In this document: one piece after another, positions 32,424-43,538 of the stretch
How the letters are laid out: every line of letters starts with the position of its first letter
How positions within the stretch are numbered: position 1 is the first letter of the stretch
From: Halomonas meridiana
GTDB lineage: Bacteria; Pseudomonadota; Gammaproteobacteria; Pseudomonadales; Halomonadaceae
NCBI RefSeq assembly: GCF_009846525.1
Contig: NZ_CP024621.1
Span: 310,001-374,000, forward strand
Reading direction: 5' to 3'
Length of the DNA: 64,000 bases
Made by a program: the position numbers and the translations under genes
Notes under the pieces: generated by a model
Seen by the model: only the letters and a program-made list of their open reading frames with translations
Databases searched by the model: none
What the model was told of the DNA's origin: nothing

Positions 32424-33326
32424 ATGCCTTTGGATGCTGTTGATCGCCCCTACGTAGGGATTTGGCTGCGCGTGCTGTCGGGGATGCTGTTTACGGGCAT
32501 GCTGGTGTGTATCAAAGCCGTGAGCGATGAGGTGCCGGTGGGGCAGTCGGTATTTTTCCGTTCGCTGTTTGCGCTGTTGCCGATCGTGGTGTTTCTGGCC
32601 CTACGCCGGGAGTTTCCTCAGGGGTTGGCGACCCGGCGGCCGTTGGGCCATGCCTTGCGTTCAGGATTGGGCGCGGCGGCGATGTTTGCCTCGTTTGCCG
32701 CTGTGGCGGTGTTGCCGGTAGCAGAGACCACGCTGCTGGCGCAGTTGACGCCTATTTTTATGGCACTAGGCGGTGTCCTGCTGTTGGGCGAGCGCTTTAC
32801 GTGGGTGCGTGCGCTGGCCATGGGGCTGGCGATGGGGGGAATGGCCGTACTGGTGTTGCCGAACGTGGGCGGTGCTTCCCAGTCGGGCCAGCTGGTGGGC
32901 TATCTATTGGCGGTGCTGAGCGCGGTGCTAACGGCGGGCGCGTTACTGACCGTGCGGCGCATTTCGCGCACGGAAACGGCAGGCGCTATCGCATTTTACT
33001 TCATTTTAGTGTCGGCCCTGGCGGGGCTGGCGACGCTGCCGCTGGGCTGGGCAGCGTTACGCCTAGAGGTGTTGAGCCTGCTCGTGCTGGCGGGGCTGTT
33101 GGGCGGGGCGGCGCATATCGCGATGACGCTGGCATTTCGCTATGCCGAGGCGTCGCGGTTAGCGCCGTTCGAGTACCTCGCCTTGCTATGGCCGGTGTTG
33201 GCGGATTGGTTGCTATTCGATATTCCGGCCTCGCACCACTTCTTCTTGGCGCTGCCTTTGATGCTGGGCGGTGTCGTCTTGGCGGCGCTAGAAGGTAAGC
33301 GCCTTAAATGGCCTCTTCGACGATAA
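32424..33326 (+). CDS. DMT-family (EamA) inner-membrane transporter
   Basis: 300 residues with about ten hydrophobic helices in two halves, each an EamA domain (first half ending near GMAVLVLPNVGG, second beginning QLVGYLLAVLSAVLTAG). The pattern PVAETTLLAQLTPIFMALGG is typical of the S-adenosylmethionine/RhaT-like drug and metabolite transporter group. Substrate cannot be inferred. Its 3' end overlaps the convergent ABC ATPase gene by 23 bases. Confidence 0.88.
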   Translation: MPLDAVDRPYVGIWLRVLSGMLFTGMLVCIKAVSDEVPVGQSVFFRSLFALLPIVVFLALRREFPQGLATRRPLGHALRSGLGAAAMFASFAAVAVLPVAETTLLAQLTPIFMALGGVLLLGERFTWVRALAMGLAMGGMAVLVLPNVGGASQSGQLVGYLLAVLSAVLTAGALLTVRRISRTETAGAIAFYFILVSALAGLATLPLGWAALRLEVLSLLVLAGLLGGAAHIAMTLAFRYAEASRLAPFEYLALLWPVLADWLLFDIPASHHFFLALPLMLGGVVLAALEGKRLKWPLRR

Positions 33327-34053
33327 GCTGAGGCCGCCCTTTCGAGCAGGGCTCGATGCGAGCGTTCACGTGGTAAACGCTGCGCAGCAGCTCGGGGGTA
33401 ATGACGTCCTCCGTGGCGCCGCAGGCGATCAACCTGCCTTGTTCCAAGACCATGGCATGATCGGTAAAGCGCAGGGCGTGGCCAATGTCGTGTAGGGCGA
33501 CCAGGATCAGCATTTGACGCTCGTCGGCTAGGCGTCTCAGTACGCTCAACAGGCTAATTTGCCGGTTGAGATCGAGCGCGGACGTGGGCTCGTCCAGCAT
33601 GAGGATTTCAGGCTCCTGCACCAGCGCCTGGGCGGCGCTCACTAGCTGGCGCTGGCCGCCGCTCAAATCGCCGATGTCACGCTCGGCCAGCGCGCTAATG
33701 TTCAGCTCGGCAAGCGCTTTGTCCACTTGGGCAAGGTCGTCGGCTTGTACCGTCAGGCTACGCCCTTGCATGCGGGCCAGCAGCACGGACTCATACACCG
33801 ATAAGACGGCTTTGGCACCGGTGTCCTGGGGCATGTAGGCCACGGGCCGCTCGGCGGTGGTGTGCGAAATGAGCACGTCGCCGCTGCCTTTCAGCAACCC
33901 CAGAATGCGACGAAACAGCGTCGATTTGCCTGCCGCGTTGGGGCCAAGCAGCGCCACGACTTGCCCGCCTTGAAAGCAGGGCGTGGAGATGTCGTGAACA
34001 ATGGTTTTGCGCCCATAGCGGGCGCACACGTTCTTGAGCTGTAGCGTTACCAT
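33304..34053 (-). CDS. Iron/siderophore ABC transporter ATP-binding protein (FecE-like)
   Basis: 249 residues from ATG 34053; an upstream extension overlapping the permease is not supported. Walker A LLGPNAAGKST, signature LSGGQRQLVSAAQA, Walker B EILMLDEPTSALD and the H-loop ALHDIGHA are all intact. It energises the FecCD-type permease. It overlaps the permease stop by 7 bases. Last gene of a three-gene minus-strand operon. Confidence 0.93.
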   Translation of the reverse strand: MVTLQLKNVCARYGRKTIVHDISTPCFQGGQVVALLGPNAAGKSTLFRRILGLLKGSGDVLISHTTAERPVAYMPQDTGAKAVLSVYESVLLARMQGRSLTVQADDLAQVDKALAELNISALAERDIGDLSGGQRQLVSAAQALVQEPEILMLDEPTSALDLNRQISLLSVLRRLADERQMLILVALHDIGHALRFTDHAMVLEQGRLIACGATEDVITPELLRSVYHVNARIEPCSKGRPQLIVEEAI

Positions 34054-35114
34054 GCGGCCTTCTTGTGATTGAGCACGAGGAAAAGGAAGAAGGGAATGCC
34101 CACGAGCGACGTGATGATGCCGATGGGAATGATGGTGCCGGGAATGATGATCTTCGACAGCACCGACCCCACCGAGAGAATCAGCGCCCCGCACAGGGCC
34201 GAGCCGGGCAGGAAGAAGCGCTGATCTTCGCCCAGCAGCATACGGGCAATGTGCGGGCCCACCAGGCCAATGAAGCCAATCGTACCGACGAAGGCAACGG
34301 CGATAGCGGCCAGCAGCGACACAAGCACCAATACCTCTAGGCGCAGCGCGCGAGGGTTGACGCCCATGCTCTCCGCTTTAGCATCCCCTAGGCGCATGGC
34401 GGTGAGCGCCCAGCCGTGGCGTGCCAAAAGCGGCATTACCAGGGCGAGTACGCCAAGCGCGATCCAGAACTTTGGCCAGGTGGCTTTGGTGAGGCTGCCC
34501 ATCGTCCAGAACACCACGGCGGCCACGGCCTCTTGGCTGGCAAAGAACTGGATCAGCGCCATCAACGAGTTGAAGATGAACACCATCGCAATGCCGAGTA
34601 GTACGATGGTTTCCACGGTGACGCCGCGTTTGAGGCTCAGCGCGTGAATTAAAAACGCGGTGAACATGGCCATCAGAAACGCGTTGATGGGCACCACGTA
34701 TTCGATGGCGGTGGGGATGATAGCCACGCCAAAGGCCAAGCCCAGGGCAGCACCAAAGCTGGCGCCTGCGGAAATCCCCAGCGTGAACGGGCTGGCGAGC
34801 GGGTTGCTGAGGATGGTCTGCATCTGCGCGCCCGCCACCGAGAGGCTAGCCCCTACGACGATGGCCATGAGCGCGACCGGCATACGAATGTCCCACAGAA
34901 TGACTCGCGCCTGCTGGCTGACGGCATCGGGAGTCACCAGCGCAGCGATCACCTCGGCCAAGCTGAAACGGGCGGGGCCGAGTGCCAAATCCACACAGAG
35001 ACTGAGCAGCAGCGCGAGGGTCAGCCCCACCAGAATCAGCTGTCGACGCCACACTTGAGCGCGATAGAACGTGCGTCCGGTGGTTGGGTGGGCGACGTTG
35101 GCATTACTCATCAT
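34047..35114 (-). CDS. Iron/siderophore ABC transporter permease (FecCD family)
   Basis: 355 residues with about ten transmembrane segments, matching the FecCD/BtuC family. LASPFTLGISAGASFGAALG and the coupling region GTIGFIGLVGPHIARMLLG are signatures. It transports ferric siderophore, heme or a related chelate across the inner membrane. It overlaps the binding-protein gene by up to 11 bases (ATGATG at 35114/35111). Confidence 0.95.
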   Translation of the reverse strand: MMSNANVAHPTTGRTFYRAQVWRRQLILVGLTLALLLSLCVDLALGPARFSLAEVIAALVTPDAVSQQARVILWDIRMPVALMAIVVGASLSVAGAQMQTILSNPLASPFTLGISAGASFGAALGLAFGVAIIPTAIEYVVPINAFLMAMFTAFLIHALSLKRGVTVETIVLLGIAMVFIFNSLMALIQFFASQEAVAAVVFWTMGSLTKATWPKFWIALGVLALVMPLLARHGWALTAMRLGDAKAESMGVNPRALRLEVLVLVSLLAAIAVAFVGTIGFIGLVGPHIARMLLGEDQRFFLPGSALCGALILSVGSVLSKIIIPGTIIPIGIITSLVGIPFFLFLVLNHKKAAW

Positions 35115-36231
35115 GAAGCGTTATCCAGTAGCCGGGCTGATAATCGATCGGCAGAAACCGGTCGTGAAGCTCTTCCAAGGTAGCCTCGGGGTCTAAATCT
35201 TCAAACAGCTCGGGATGGAACCACTTGGCCAGCTGCTGTACGGCAACGAAGTAGTAGGGGCTGTTATAGAACTGGTGCCAAATCGCGTGAACGTTCCCTG
35301 TCTCGACGGCGTCGATGCCGGTCATGGCGGTGCGGGTCGTTAACGCTTGCAGTTTTTCCCGTGCCTGCGCCTGGTCGGCGCCGGGACCAACACCAACCCA
35401 GTCACCGCCTGGCACGTAGGCATCCCAACTGCCGCCCGTGACCACCACGTGCTGCGGGTTGGCGGCGATGATTTGCTCGGGGTTGAGGTTGCCAAAGCTG
35501 GCGGGGATGATGCCGTCGGCGATGTTGGTGCCGCCTGCCAGCGTCACGTACTCGCCAAAGTTGGCAGGGCCGAAGCTCATGCAGCACTCATCCGAATAGC
35601 CGCCTGCACGATCGACGAAGACCCGTGGTCGTTCGGGATTGGCTTGCTCGATGACCTCCGTAACCCGGGCGAGCTGCGCTTCGGCAAAGGTGATGAACTC
35701 CTCGGCAGCGGCCTTGTCGTTCATCAACTGGCCGATCAGGCGCATCGATGGAATGGTGTTCTCGATGGGGTCTTCGCGGAAGTCCACGTACACGATGGGA
35801 ATGTCCAGTTCCGCGAGCTTGTCATCGTAGGCGGCATCCTCGGTGGCTGCTTTTGCCTCGATGTTCATCAGAATCAGGTCAGGATTCAGCGACGCCGCTT
35901 GTTCGACATCGAAGGTACCATCTTTGAAGCCCCCAAAGGTGGGAATCGAAGCCATCTCAGGGAAGCGCTCTAAGTAGCGCTGGTAGTTGTCAGGGTCTGC
36001 TTGTGAGAAGTCTTCTCGCCAGCCCACCACGTGGGCCAGTGGTGCGTCGGGTTCGAGCATGCCCAGCAGATAGATTTGCCTGCCTTCGCCCAGGATGACG
36101 CGTTCGGCAGGGGCGTCTAGGGTGATCTGTCGGCCAGCAATATCAGTGACCGTGATGGGTGCCGCGATAGCCGACGCGCAAACGAGAGATGTCAGCGCAC
36201 CGACGAAAGGAAGAGAGAGACGTAACAGCAT
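35104..36231 (-). CDS. Periplasmic iron-chelate binding protein (FecB/BtuF-like)
   Basis: 375 residues with a signal peptide (MLLRLSLPFVGALTSLVCAS, cleavage near AIAA-P). The mature part is a type III periplasmic binding protein: ITVTDIAGRQITLDAPAERV is the usual start, and the two lobes are joined by a long helix. An unusual DECC pair (in GGYSDECCMSFGP) lies in the second lobe. First gene of the uptake operon, with a Fur-box-like site 70 bases upstream. The substrate may be a siderophore or heme; this is not decidable here. Confidence 0.9.
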   Translation of the reverse strand: MLLRLSLPFVGALTSLVCASAIAAPITVTDIAGRQITLDAPAERVILGEGRQIYLLGMLEPDAPLAHVVGWREDFSQADPDNYQRYLERFPEMASIPTFGGFKDGTFDVEQAASLNPDLILMNIEAKAATEDAAYDDKLAELDIPIVYVDFREDPIENTIPSMRLIGQLMNDKAAAEEFITFAEAQLARVTEVIEQANPERPRVFVDRAGGYSDECCMSFGPANFGEYVTLAGGTNIADGIIPASFGNLNPEQIIAANPQHVVVTGGSWDAYVPGGDWVGVGPGADQAQAREKLQALTTRTAMTGIDAVETGNVHAIWHQFYNSPYYFVAVQQLAKWFHPELFEDLDPEATLEELHDRFLPIDYQPGYWITLHDE

Positions 36232-36300
36232 AGTGGCATTGGTTACCTGAGTTCTTTAGCGTCTACGCTAACGATGAGTGTTTAATCAAACATAGATGTT

Positions 36301-36319
36301 GATGTTAATTGCTATTCTC
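36301..36319 (-). promoter_or_regulatory. Fur-box-like operator of the iron transporter operon
   Basis: On the minus strand GAGAATAGCAATTAACATC, 12 of 19 positions matching the consensus Fur box. It lies 70 bases upstream of the binding-protein start, in the region shared with the divergent DUF2218 gene. Confidence 0.6.
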
Positions 36320-36394
36320 ATGTCGGCATTATCCTTAAAAGCGGGAAAGGTGTCGAGGTAAGCGATAAGCGTTAGCGTTGAGCAACACGCCGTT

Positions 36395-36413
36395 GCAACG
36401 AATTCTCATTCGT
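36395..36413 (+). promoter_or_regulatory. Weaker Fur-box-like site before the DUF2218 gene
   Basis: Contains AATTCTCATT (reverse complement AATGAGAATT), 10 of 19 positions matching the consensus Fur box. It overlaps a CGTTGCAACG palindrome and lies 70 bases before the DUF2218 start. Confidence 0.35.
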
Positions 36414-36482
36414 TGCTTGGCTCTTGCGGGGGCGGCGATTAGGCTAGTAGGGCATCACGTCTGTCGACTTGGAGAGAACCGC

Positions 36483-36764
36483 ATGCCTTTATCCCGAGCA
36501 GAGATTGCCACCCCATCCGGCGCGCGGTTGATCAACCGCCTGTGCAAGCACTGGGCCCATAAACTTGAGGTGGAATACACCGAGCAGGACGCCAAAATCG
36601 TGTTTGCCAGCGGTACCTGCCTGATGCACGCCGAGCCAGAACGGTTGCTGGTCTCTATCGAAACCCTCGAAGAGGAGCACCTGGACCAGCTCGAAGGCGT
36701 GGTCGAAAGCCATTTGGTGCGGATGGCGAAAGACGAACCGCTAGAGATCGTCTGGGAAAATTGA
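36483..36764 (+). CDS. DUF2218 protein
   Basis: 93 residues from ATG 36483 with GGAGAG 7 bases upstream; an extended frame to 36378 lacks support. The sequence from AEIATPSGARLINRLCKHWAH to LLVSIETLEEEHLDQLEGVV matches DUF2218, a small family often found beside siderophore uptake or reductase genes. The divergent iron operon and Fur-like sites support a link to iron. The molecular role is unknown. Confidence 0.85.
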   Translation: MPLSRAEIATPSGARLINRLCKHWAHKLEVEYTEQDAKIVFASGTCLMHAEPERLLVSIETLEEEHLDQLEGVVESHLVRMAKDEPLEIVWEN

Positions 36765-37685
<921 letters not shown>

Positions 37686-38070
37686 TTGGCAAAGCGTTCT
37701 TTACCCTATGCTGAAAATAAAGGGCTAGCCGACGGTCGGTAAATCCTGTAACATTCCAAAAATTTTGGCCGAGTGGCTTTCAATAGCCAGTAAAACGCCT
37801 GCAGCGAATGTCTGTGGTAGTCGATGTCAGTGGAAAGTGGACCACGCTTGTTGCACTGGCCGTTAGGTTAGAGAAAAGAGTCAGCGAACTGCTGCGCCAT
37901 GGCCACGACCGTTACGGTGGCATGGATGAGAACAACAAGCGGGATGAAACCGATGTTTTTATTGTCGGCTTCGTCCCGCTTTTTTACGACCCGACGTTTG
38001 CACGCAAACGCCGGCAACCGGATCGCCGAGCCTGCGCCCACAGGCTCCCACCAGCATGGGAGAACTTGTC
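37686..38070 (+). other. carA leader region with hairpin and possible leader frame
   Basis: 385 bases between dapB and carA. It holds a strong hairpin with U-tract (37937-37985). A reading frame [16 protein letters not shown] starts at ATG 37922 and runs through the hairpin to TGA 38072-38074, overlapping the carA TTG start by two bases. It may be the dapB terminator, a carAB attenuator, or both. No other gene is seen. Confidence 0.5.
37937..37985 (+). terminator. Terminator or attenuator upstream of carA
   Basis: AAGCGGGATGAA pairs with TTCGTCCCGCTT (12 bp with one G-U), with an inner CCGA/TCGG stem and six T. It lies 250 bases after dapB and 86 bases before the carA start. Confidence 0.75.
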
Positions 38071-39231
38071 TTGAATAACCCCGCATTGAGCAAACCCGCG
38101 ATATTGGCCCTGGAAGATGGCAGTGTGTTTCATGGAACGGCCATTGGCGCGGATGGAGTCACAAGCGGTGAGGTGGTGTTCAATACAGCCATGACCGGCT
38201 ACCAGGAAATCCTCACCGACCCCTCTTATACCCGCCAAATCGTCACCCTGACTTACCCGCATATCGGCAATACCGGTATTAATTCCGAAGATGTGGAGTC
38301 CGCCTCCATTGCGGCAGCGGGCCTGGTGATTCGTGATCTTCCCCTGCTGGCCAGCAGCTTCCGCTCCGAGCAAACCCTCTCTGATTATCTGAAAAGCCAA
38401 AACGTGCTAGGCATTGCGGATATCGATACCCGACGCCTAACGCGTATTTTGCGCGATAAAGGTGCCCAGAACGGCGCGATTCTGGCAGGTGCCGATGCAG
38501 AGGGCGACGATGCCGTCGAGCGGGCGCTGGCAGCGGCGAAGGCGTTTCCGGGCTTGAAGGGCATGGATTTGGCCAAAGAAGTCTCTTGCAAAGAGGCTTA
38601 CGAGTGGTCGGAAGGCGAGTGGACCTTGGGCGAAGGCTACGCGGATGCGAGCCAGGGCGAGCGCCCCTACCACGTGGTGGCGTTCGATTACGGCGTGAAG
38701 TTCAACATCCTGCGCATGCTGGCGGCGCGGGGCTGCCGCTTGACCGTGGTGCCGGCGCAAACGCCTGCGGCAGAGGTGCTGGCGATGAACCCGGACGGCG
38801 TGTTCCTGGCCAACGGCCCCGGCGACCCCGAGCCCTGTGACTACGCGATTAAAGCGATCCAGGAAGTGTTGGAAACCGACACGCCGGTGTTCGGCATTTG
38901 CTTGGGCCACCAGCTGCTGGCGCTGGCCTCCGGTGCCAAAACCGTCAAGATGGGCCACGGCCACCACGGTGCCAACCATCCGGTACAAGACCTGGATACC
39001 GGCACGGTGATGATCACCAGCCAGAACCACGGCTTTGCGGCCGATGAAGCGACCCTGCCGAGCAACGTACGTGCCACGCACCGCTCGCTGTTCGACGGCA
39101 CTCTGCAGGGGATTGAGCGTACCGATCGTCCGGCGTTTAGCTTTCAGGGCCACCCGGAAGCCAGCCCTGGCCCGCGCGATGTAGCGCCGCTGTTCGATCG
39201 CTTTATCGCCATGATGCAGGCGCGCCGCTAG
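38071..39231 (+). CDS. carA: Carbamoyl-phosphate synthase small subunit
   Basis: 386 residues from TTG 38071, chosen because GGGAGA lies about 8 bases upstream and E. coli carA also starts TTG; ATG 38056 is an alternative. The glutaminase domain has the catalytic Cys in [15 protein letters not shown], then [11 protein letters not shown] and the final [10 protein letters not shown]. It supplies ammonia to CarB for arginine and pyrimidine synthesis. First gene of carA-carB-greA. Confidence 0.96.
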   Translation: MNNPALSKPAILALEDGSVFHGTAIGADGVTSGEVVFNTAMTGYQEILTDPSYTRQIVTLTYPHIGNTGINSEDVESASIAAAGLVIRDLPLLASSFRSEQTLSDYLKSQNVLGIADIDTRRLTRILRDKGAQNGAILAGADAEGDDAVERALAAAKAFPGLKGMDLAKEVSCKEAYEWSEGEWTLGEGYADASQGERPYHVVAFDYGVKFNILRMLAARGCRLTVVPAQTPAAEVLAMNPDGVFLANGPGDPEPCDYAIKAIQEVLETDTPVFGICLGHQLLALASGAKTVKMGHGHHGANHPVQDLDTGTVMITSQNHGFAADEATLPSNVRATHRSLFDGTLQGIERTDRPAFSFQGHPEASPGPRDVAPLFDRFIAMMQARR

Positions 39232-39306
39232 GTTCGCCGCGCTGCCTCTCATTGCCTAGTTACGCCGTTTTGATGCTCATCGTCACCACTTTTTGCGGGA
39301 ACCGTT

Positions 39307-42300
39307 ATGCCTAAGCGTACCGATATCAATAGCATTCTTATCATTGGCGCTGGTCCGATCGTCATCGGCCAGGCCTGCGAATTCGACTACTCCGGCGCCC
39401 AGGCGTGTAAAGCCCTGCGCGAGGAGGGGTACCGGGTTATTTTGGTCAACTCCAACCCGGCCACGATCATGACCGATCCCGCCATGGCCGATGCTACCTA
39501 CATCGAGCCGATTACCTGGCAGGCGGTCGAGAAAATCATCGAAGCCGAGCGTCCTGACGTGATTCTGCCCACCATGGGTGGCCAGACCGCGCTGAACTGC
39601 GCGCTCGATCTGGACAAGCACGGCGTATTGGCCAAGTACGGTGTCGAGATGATCGGTGCCAATGCCGATGCCATCAACAAAGCCGAAGACCGCGATCTGT
39701 TCGACAAGGCGATGAAGAACATCGGCCTGGAGTGCCCCAAAGCGAAAGTGGCGCACACCATGGACGAGGCGTGGGAAATCCAGGCGGAGCTTGGCTTCCC
39801 GACGATCATTCGCCCCTCCTACACCATGGGCGGCTCCGGCGGCGGTGTGGCGTACAACAAGGAAGAGTTCGAAGAGATCTGCACCCGCGGTTTCGAACTG
39901 TCCAACAACCACGAGCTGCTCATCGATGAGTCGCTGCTGGGTTGGAAAGAATACGAAATGGAGGTGGTGCGCGATAAGAACGATAACTGCATCATCGTCT
40001 GCGCGATCGAAAACTTCGACCCGATGGGCGTCCACACCGGCGACTCCATCACCGTGGCACCGGCGCAAACGCTGACCGATAAAGAGTATCAGATCATGCG
40101 CGACGCCAGCCTCGCGGTGCTGCGCGAGATCGGCGTGGAAACCGGCGGGTCGAACGTTCAGTTCGGTATGGACCCGAAGACTGGCCGCATGGTCGTCATC
40201 GAGATGAACCCCCGCGTCTCCCGTTCGTCGGCGCTGGCCTCGAAGGCCACCGGCTTCCCGATTGCCAAGATCGCGGCGAAGCTGGCGGTGGGATATACCC
40301 TGGACGAACTGCAGAACGACATCACGGGCGGCCAAACCCCAGCGTCCTTCGAGCCGTCCATCGACTATGTCGTGACCAAAATTCCGCGTTTTACCTTCGA
40401 GAAGTTTCCCCAAGCGAACGATCGCCTGACCACCCAGATGAAGTCGGTGGGCGAGGTGATGGCGATTGGCCGTACGTTCCAAGAATCGCTGCAAAAAGCG
40501 CTGCGTGGCATGGAAACCGGTAACGACGGCCTCGACCCGATCATTACCGAGTTCACCGATGACGCCATGGCCCAGATCAAGGGCGAGCTGCAGGCGGCAG
40601 GGGCCGAGCGTATCTTCTTCGTGGCCGACGCCATGCGCGCGGGCATGAGCGTGGACGACGTGTTTGCGCTGACCAATATCGACCGTTGGTTCCTGGTTCA
40701 GCTGGAAGACCTGATTCTGACCGAAGCGGCGGTCTCCAAGCGCGCGTTGGCGGATCTCTCCGCTCGCGAGCTGTTCCAGCTCAAGCGCAAGGGCTTCTCG
40801 GATGCACGTCTAGCGAAGCTATTGGGTGTGTCCGAAAAAGAGTTCCGCAAGACTCGTCAGGCAGCCAATATCCGTCCGGTCTACAAGCGCGTGGATACCT
40901 GCGCTGCCGAATTTGCGTCGGACACGGCCTACATGTACTCCACCTACGAGGAAGAGTGCGAAGCGGACGTGTCTGATCGCCAGAAAATCATGGTGTTGGG
41001 CGGTGGCCCGAACCGTATCGGCCAGGGTATCGAGTTCGATTACTGCTGCGTTCACGCCGCCTTCGCCATGCGCGATGACGGCTACGAAACCATCATGGTC
41101 AACTGCAACCCGGAAACCGTCTCTACCGACTACGACACCTCTGATCGTCTCTACTTCGAGCCGGTCACGCTGGAAGACGTGCTGGAAATTGCCGATAAAG
41201 AGAAGCCGGTAGGCGTGATTGTACAGTTTGGTGGTCAAACGCCGCTGAAGCTGGCCCGCGAGCTGGAAGCTGCAGGCGTGCCGATTATCGGTACCACGCC
41301 GGACGCCATCGACCGCGCTGAAGACCGCGAGCGCTTCCAGGTGATGATCGACAAGCTCGGCCTGAAACAGCCGCCCAACGCCACTGCGCGCAGTTTCGAA
41401 GATGCCTTCGCCAAAGCCGAAAAAATTGGCTACCCCCTGGTCGTGCGCCCGAGCTACGTCCTGGGCGGTCGGGCGATGGAGATCGTCTACGACGCCTCCG
41501 AGCTCGAAAACTACATGACCAACGCGGTGAAGGTCTCTAACGACTCGCCGGTACTGCTGGATCACTTCCTGAGCGCCGCGGTGGAAGTGGATATCGATGC
41601 AGTCTCTGACGGCCAGCAGGTCGTAATTGGCGGTATCATGCAGCACGTAGAGCAAGCGGGCGTTCACTCCGGCGACTCCGCCTGTGCGCTGCCGCCTTAC
41701 TCGCTGCCTGCCGACGTGCAGGACGAGATGCGCGAGCAGGTCAAGAAAATGGCCGTGGAGCTGGGCGTCAAAGGCCTGATGAACGTGCAGCTGGCGTGGC
41801 AAGATGGTGAGATCTACGTGATCGAGGTCAATCCCCGCGCCTCGCGTACCGTGCCGTTTGTTTCCAAGTGCATCGGCACCTCGCTGGCCCAGATTGCTGC
41901 GCGCTGCATGGCCGGTAAAACCCTCGCCGAGCAGGGCTTCGAGCGGGAAATCGTGCCGCACTTCTACAGCGTCAAAGAAGCGGTCTTCCCGTTCAACAAG
42001 TTCCAGGGCGTTGACCCGATTCTCTCGCCGGAGATGAAGTCCACCGGTGAAGTGATGGGCTCGGGCGATACCTTCGCTGAAGCCTTCTTCAAGGCGCAGC
42101 TAGGCGCGGGCGAAGCGATCCCGGCGCTGGATGGCGACCGTAAAGCGTTCCTGTCGGTGCGTGAACCTGACAAGCAGGGGATTATCGAAGTGGCCCGTTC
42201 TCTGCTAACATTGGGCTTCACACTTTGTGCAACACGCGGTACGGCAGCGGCCATAGAAGCCGCAGGGCTACCCGTGGAGCACGTCAATAAAGTCTACGAA

Positions 42301-42537
42301 GGCCGTCCCCATATCGTCGATCTGCTGAAGAACGACGAAATCGCCTACATCGTGAACACTACCGAAGGTCGTCAGGCAATTAACGACTCTTCGATCATTC
42401 GCCGTACTGCTCTCGCGCGCAAGGTGCCCTATGCGACCACCTTGGCGGGCGCTAATGCTGTTTGCATGGCGCTAGAGTACGGTAGGGAGATTACGGTGCG
42501 GCGCCTTCAGGATCTGCATGCAGGAGCAAGTCAATGA
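39307..42537 (+). CDS. carB: Carbamoyl-phosphate synthase large subunit
   Basis: 1076 residues. Two homologous ATP-grasp halves (1 to about 400 and 555 to about 935) with [14 protein letters not shown] and the second [14 protein letters not shown] loop, an oligomerisation domain between them, and a C-terminal allosteric domain (about 940 onward, [18 protein letters not shown]). Carbamoyl phosphate is made from bicarbonate, ammonia and 2 ATP. The stop overlaps greA by 4 bases. Confidence 0.99.
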   Translation: MPKRTDINSILIIGAGPIVIGQACEFDYSGAQACKALREEGYRVILVNSNPATIMTDPAMADATYIEPITWQAVEKIIEAERPDVILPTMGGQTALNCALDLDKHGVLAKYGVEMIGANADAINKAEDRDLFDKAMKNIGLECPKAKVAHTMDEAWEIQAELGFPTIIRPSYTMGGSGGGVAYNKEEFEEICTRGFELSNNHELLIDESLLGWKEYEMEVVRDKNDNCIIVCAIENFDPMGVHTGDSITVAPAQTLTDKEYQIMRDASLAVLREIGVETGGSNVQFGMDPKTGRMVVIEMNPRVSRSSALASKATGFPIAKIAAKLAVGYTLDELQNDITGGQTPASFEPSIDYVVTKIPRFTFEKFPQANDRLTTQMKSVGEVMAIGRTFQESLQKALRGMETGNDGLDPIITEFTDDAMAQIKGELQAAGAERIFFVADAMRAGMSVDDVFALTNIDRWFLVQLEDLILTEAAVSKRALADLSARELFQLKRKGFSDARLAKLLGVSEKEFRKTRQAANIRPVYKRVDTCAAEFASDTAYMYSTYEEECEADVSDRQKIMVLGGGPNRIGQGIEFDYCCVHAAFAMRDDGYETIMVNCNPETVSTDYDTSDRLYFEPVTLEDVLEIADKEKPVGVIVQFGGQTPLKLARELEAAGVPIIGTTPDAIDRAEDRERFQVMIDKLGLKQPPNATARSFEDAFAKAEKIGYPLVVRPSYVLGGRAMEIVYDASELENYMTNAVKVSNDSPVLLDHFLSAAVEVDIDAVSDGQQVVIGGIMQHVEQAGVHSGDSACALPPYSLPADVQDEMREQVKKMAVELGVKGLMNVQLAWQDGEIYVIEVNPRASRTVPFVSKCIGTSLAQIAARCMAGKTLAEQGFEREIVPHFYSVKEAVFPFNKFQGVDPILSPEMKSTGEVMGSGDTFAEAFFKAQLGAGEAIPALDGDRKAFLSVREPDKQGIIEVARSLLTLGFTLCATRGTAAAIEAAGLPVEHVNKVYEGRPHIVDLLKNDEIAYIVNTTEGRQAINDSSIIRRTALARKVPYATTLAGANAVCMALEYGREITVRRLQDLHAGASQ

Positions 42538-43010
42538 ACAAGGTCCCGATGACGGTAGCGGGAGAAAAAAGCCTTCGCGAAGAGCTCAACCACTTGAAGG
42601 GCGAAGAGCGCCCCCGAGTGATTGCGGCCATCGCCGAAGCGCGTGAACACGGTGACCTCAAGGAGAACGCCGAGTATCACGCCGCCCGCGAGCAGCAGGG
42701 GTTTATTGAAGGTCGTATCCAGGAAATCGAGAGCAAGCTTTCGGGCGCCCAGGTGATCGATGTCACCAAGCTGCCGAAGACCGGTAAGGTGATTTTTGGA
42801 GTGACTGTGTCGCTCTTGAACCTGGATAGTGATGCCAGCGTTACCTATCGCATTGTTGGCGAAGATGAAGCCGACATTAAAGCGGGTCGCATTTCGGTCA
42901 CCTCACCCATTGCGCGCGCGCTGATTGGTAAAGAAGAGGGCGATGTGGTGGTGGTGAAAACGCCCGGCGGCGACGTTGAGTACGAAATTGAGAGTGTTGA
43001 ACACCTTTAA
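42534..43010 (+). CDS. greA: Transcription elongation factor GreA
   Basis: 158 residues. N-terminal coiled coil with the acidic tip [21 protein letters not shown] and the C-terminal FKBP-like domain ending YEIESVEHL. It rescues backtracked RNA polymerase by stimulating transcript cleavage. Translationally coupled to carB (ATGA). Confidence 0.98.
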   Translation: MNKVPMTVAGEKSLREELNHLKGEERPRVIAAIAEAREHGDLKENAEYHAAREQQGFIEGRIQEIESKLSGAQVIDVTKLPKTGKVIFGVTVSLLNLDSDASVTYRIVGEDEADIKAGRISVTSPIARALIGKEEGDVVVVKTPGGDVEYEIESVEHL

Positions 43011-43030
43011 TGCTGTGCGGATAGCGCCAT

Positions 43031-43068
43031 AAAAAAGGCCCGATGCAGGTAGCTGCTTCGGGCCTTTT
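43031..43068. terminator. Bidirectional terminator between greA and yhbY
   Basis: AAAAGGCCCGA pairs with TCGGGCCTTTT; A and T tracts on both sides serve the convergent genes. Confidence 0.85.
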
Positions 43069-43112
43069 AGCTTAGCGGCGCTTGGCGCCGTGTCAGCATA
43101 GTACTGTGCGCG

Positions 43113-43439
43113 TTAGTGCCGCCCGTGATGGTTCTCGAAGCGGGTAACGTTGGAGAGCTTGGGGTTAGCCTTTGGGTTGCGGCGATAAAGCAGCGCCATT
43201 TTGCCAATGGTTTGCACCAGCTCGGCGTTGCTGTCAGCCAGCAGCTCGTTGATCATCGCAGCGCGGTCATCCCGTTCGGGTAGGGCGAGCTTTACTTTGA
43301 TTAGCTCGTGATCATTGAGCGCGCGGCTGAGTTCTGCGAGCAGATTTTCGGAGACGCCGTTCTCAGAAACGGTGACCACGGGGTTCAAATGGTGGCCAAT
43401 GCTACGAAATGCTTTCTTTTGTGCCTGTGACAAGCTCAT
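43113..43439 (-). CDS. yhbY: YhbY family RNA-binding protein (CRM domain)
   Basis: 108 residues. The start MSLSQAQKKAFRSIGHHLNPVV and the loop VSENGVSENLLAELSRALNDHELIKVKL are diagnostic of the CRM domain. It associates with pre-50S particles. It has a slightly longer basic tail than E. coli YhbY. Divergent from rlmE, as in E. coli and Pseudomonas. Confidence 0.95.
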   Translation of the reverse strand: MSLSQAQKKAFRSIGHHLNPVVTVSENGVSENLLAELSRALNDHELIKVKLALPERDDRAAMINELLADSNAELVQTIGKMALLYRRNPKANPKLSNVTRFENHHGRH

Positions 43440-43538
43440 GGTATCTTGCGGTATCCCGGTTAGCGCTTAACGTTCCATCTTACGGTGAAATGCCGCTAAG
43501 TGAAAGCAATCACGTGAACGCGCCCATCTCTTATTCCA

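Noticed and set aside
34054..34194. N-terminal extension of the ABC ATPase
   Set aside because: It overlaps the permease gene, and the ATPase homology starts at MVTLQLKNV from 34053.
37808..37921. Upstream part of the long frame in the carA leader as a real protein gene
   Set aside because: No ribosome-binding site and no conserved pattern; only the short segment from 37922 is kept as a possible leader.
39283..41961. Long antisense frames opposite carB
   Set aside because: Shadows of a highly biased gene; carB is unambiguous on the plus strand.
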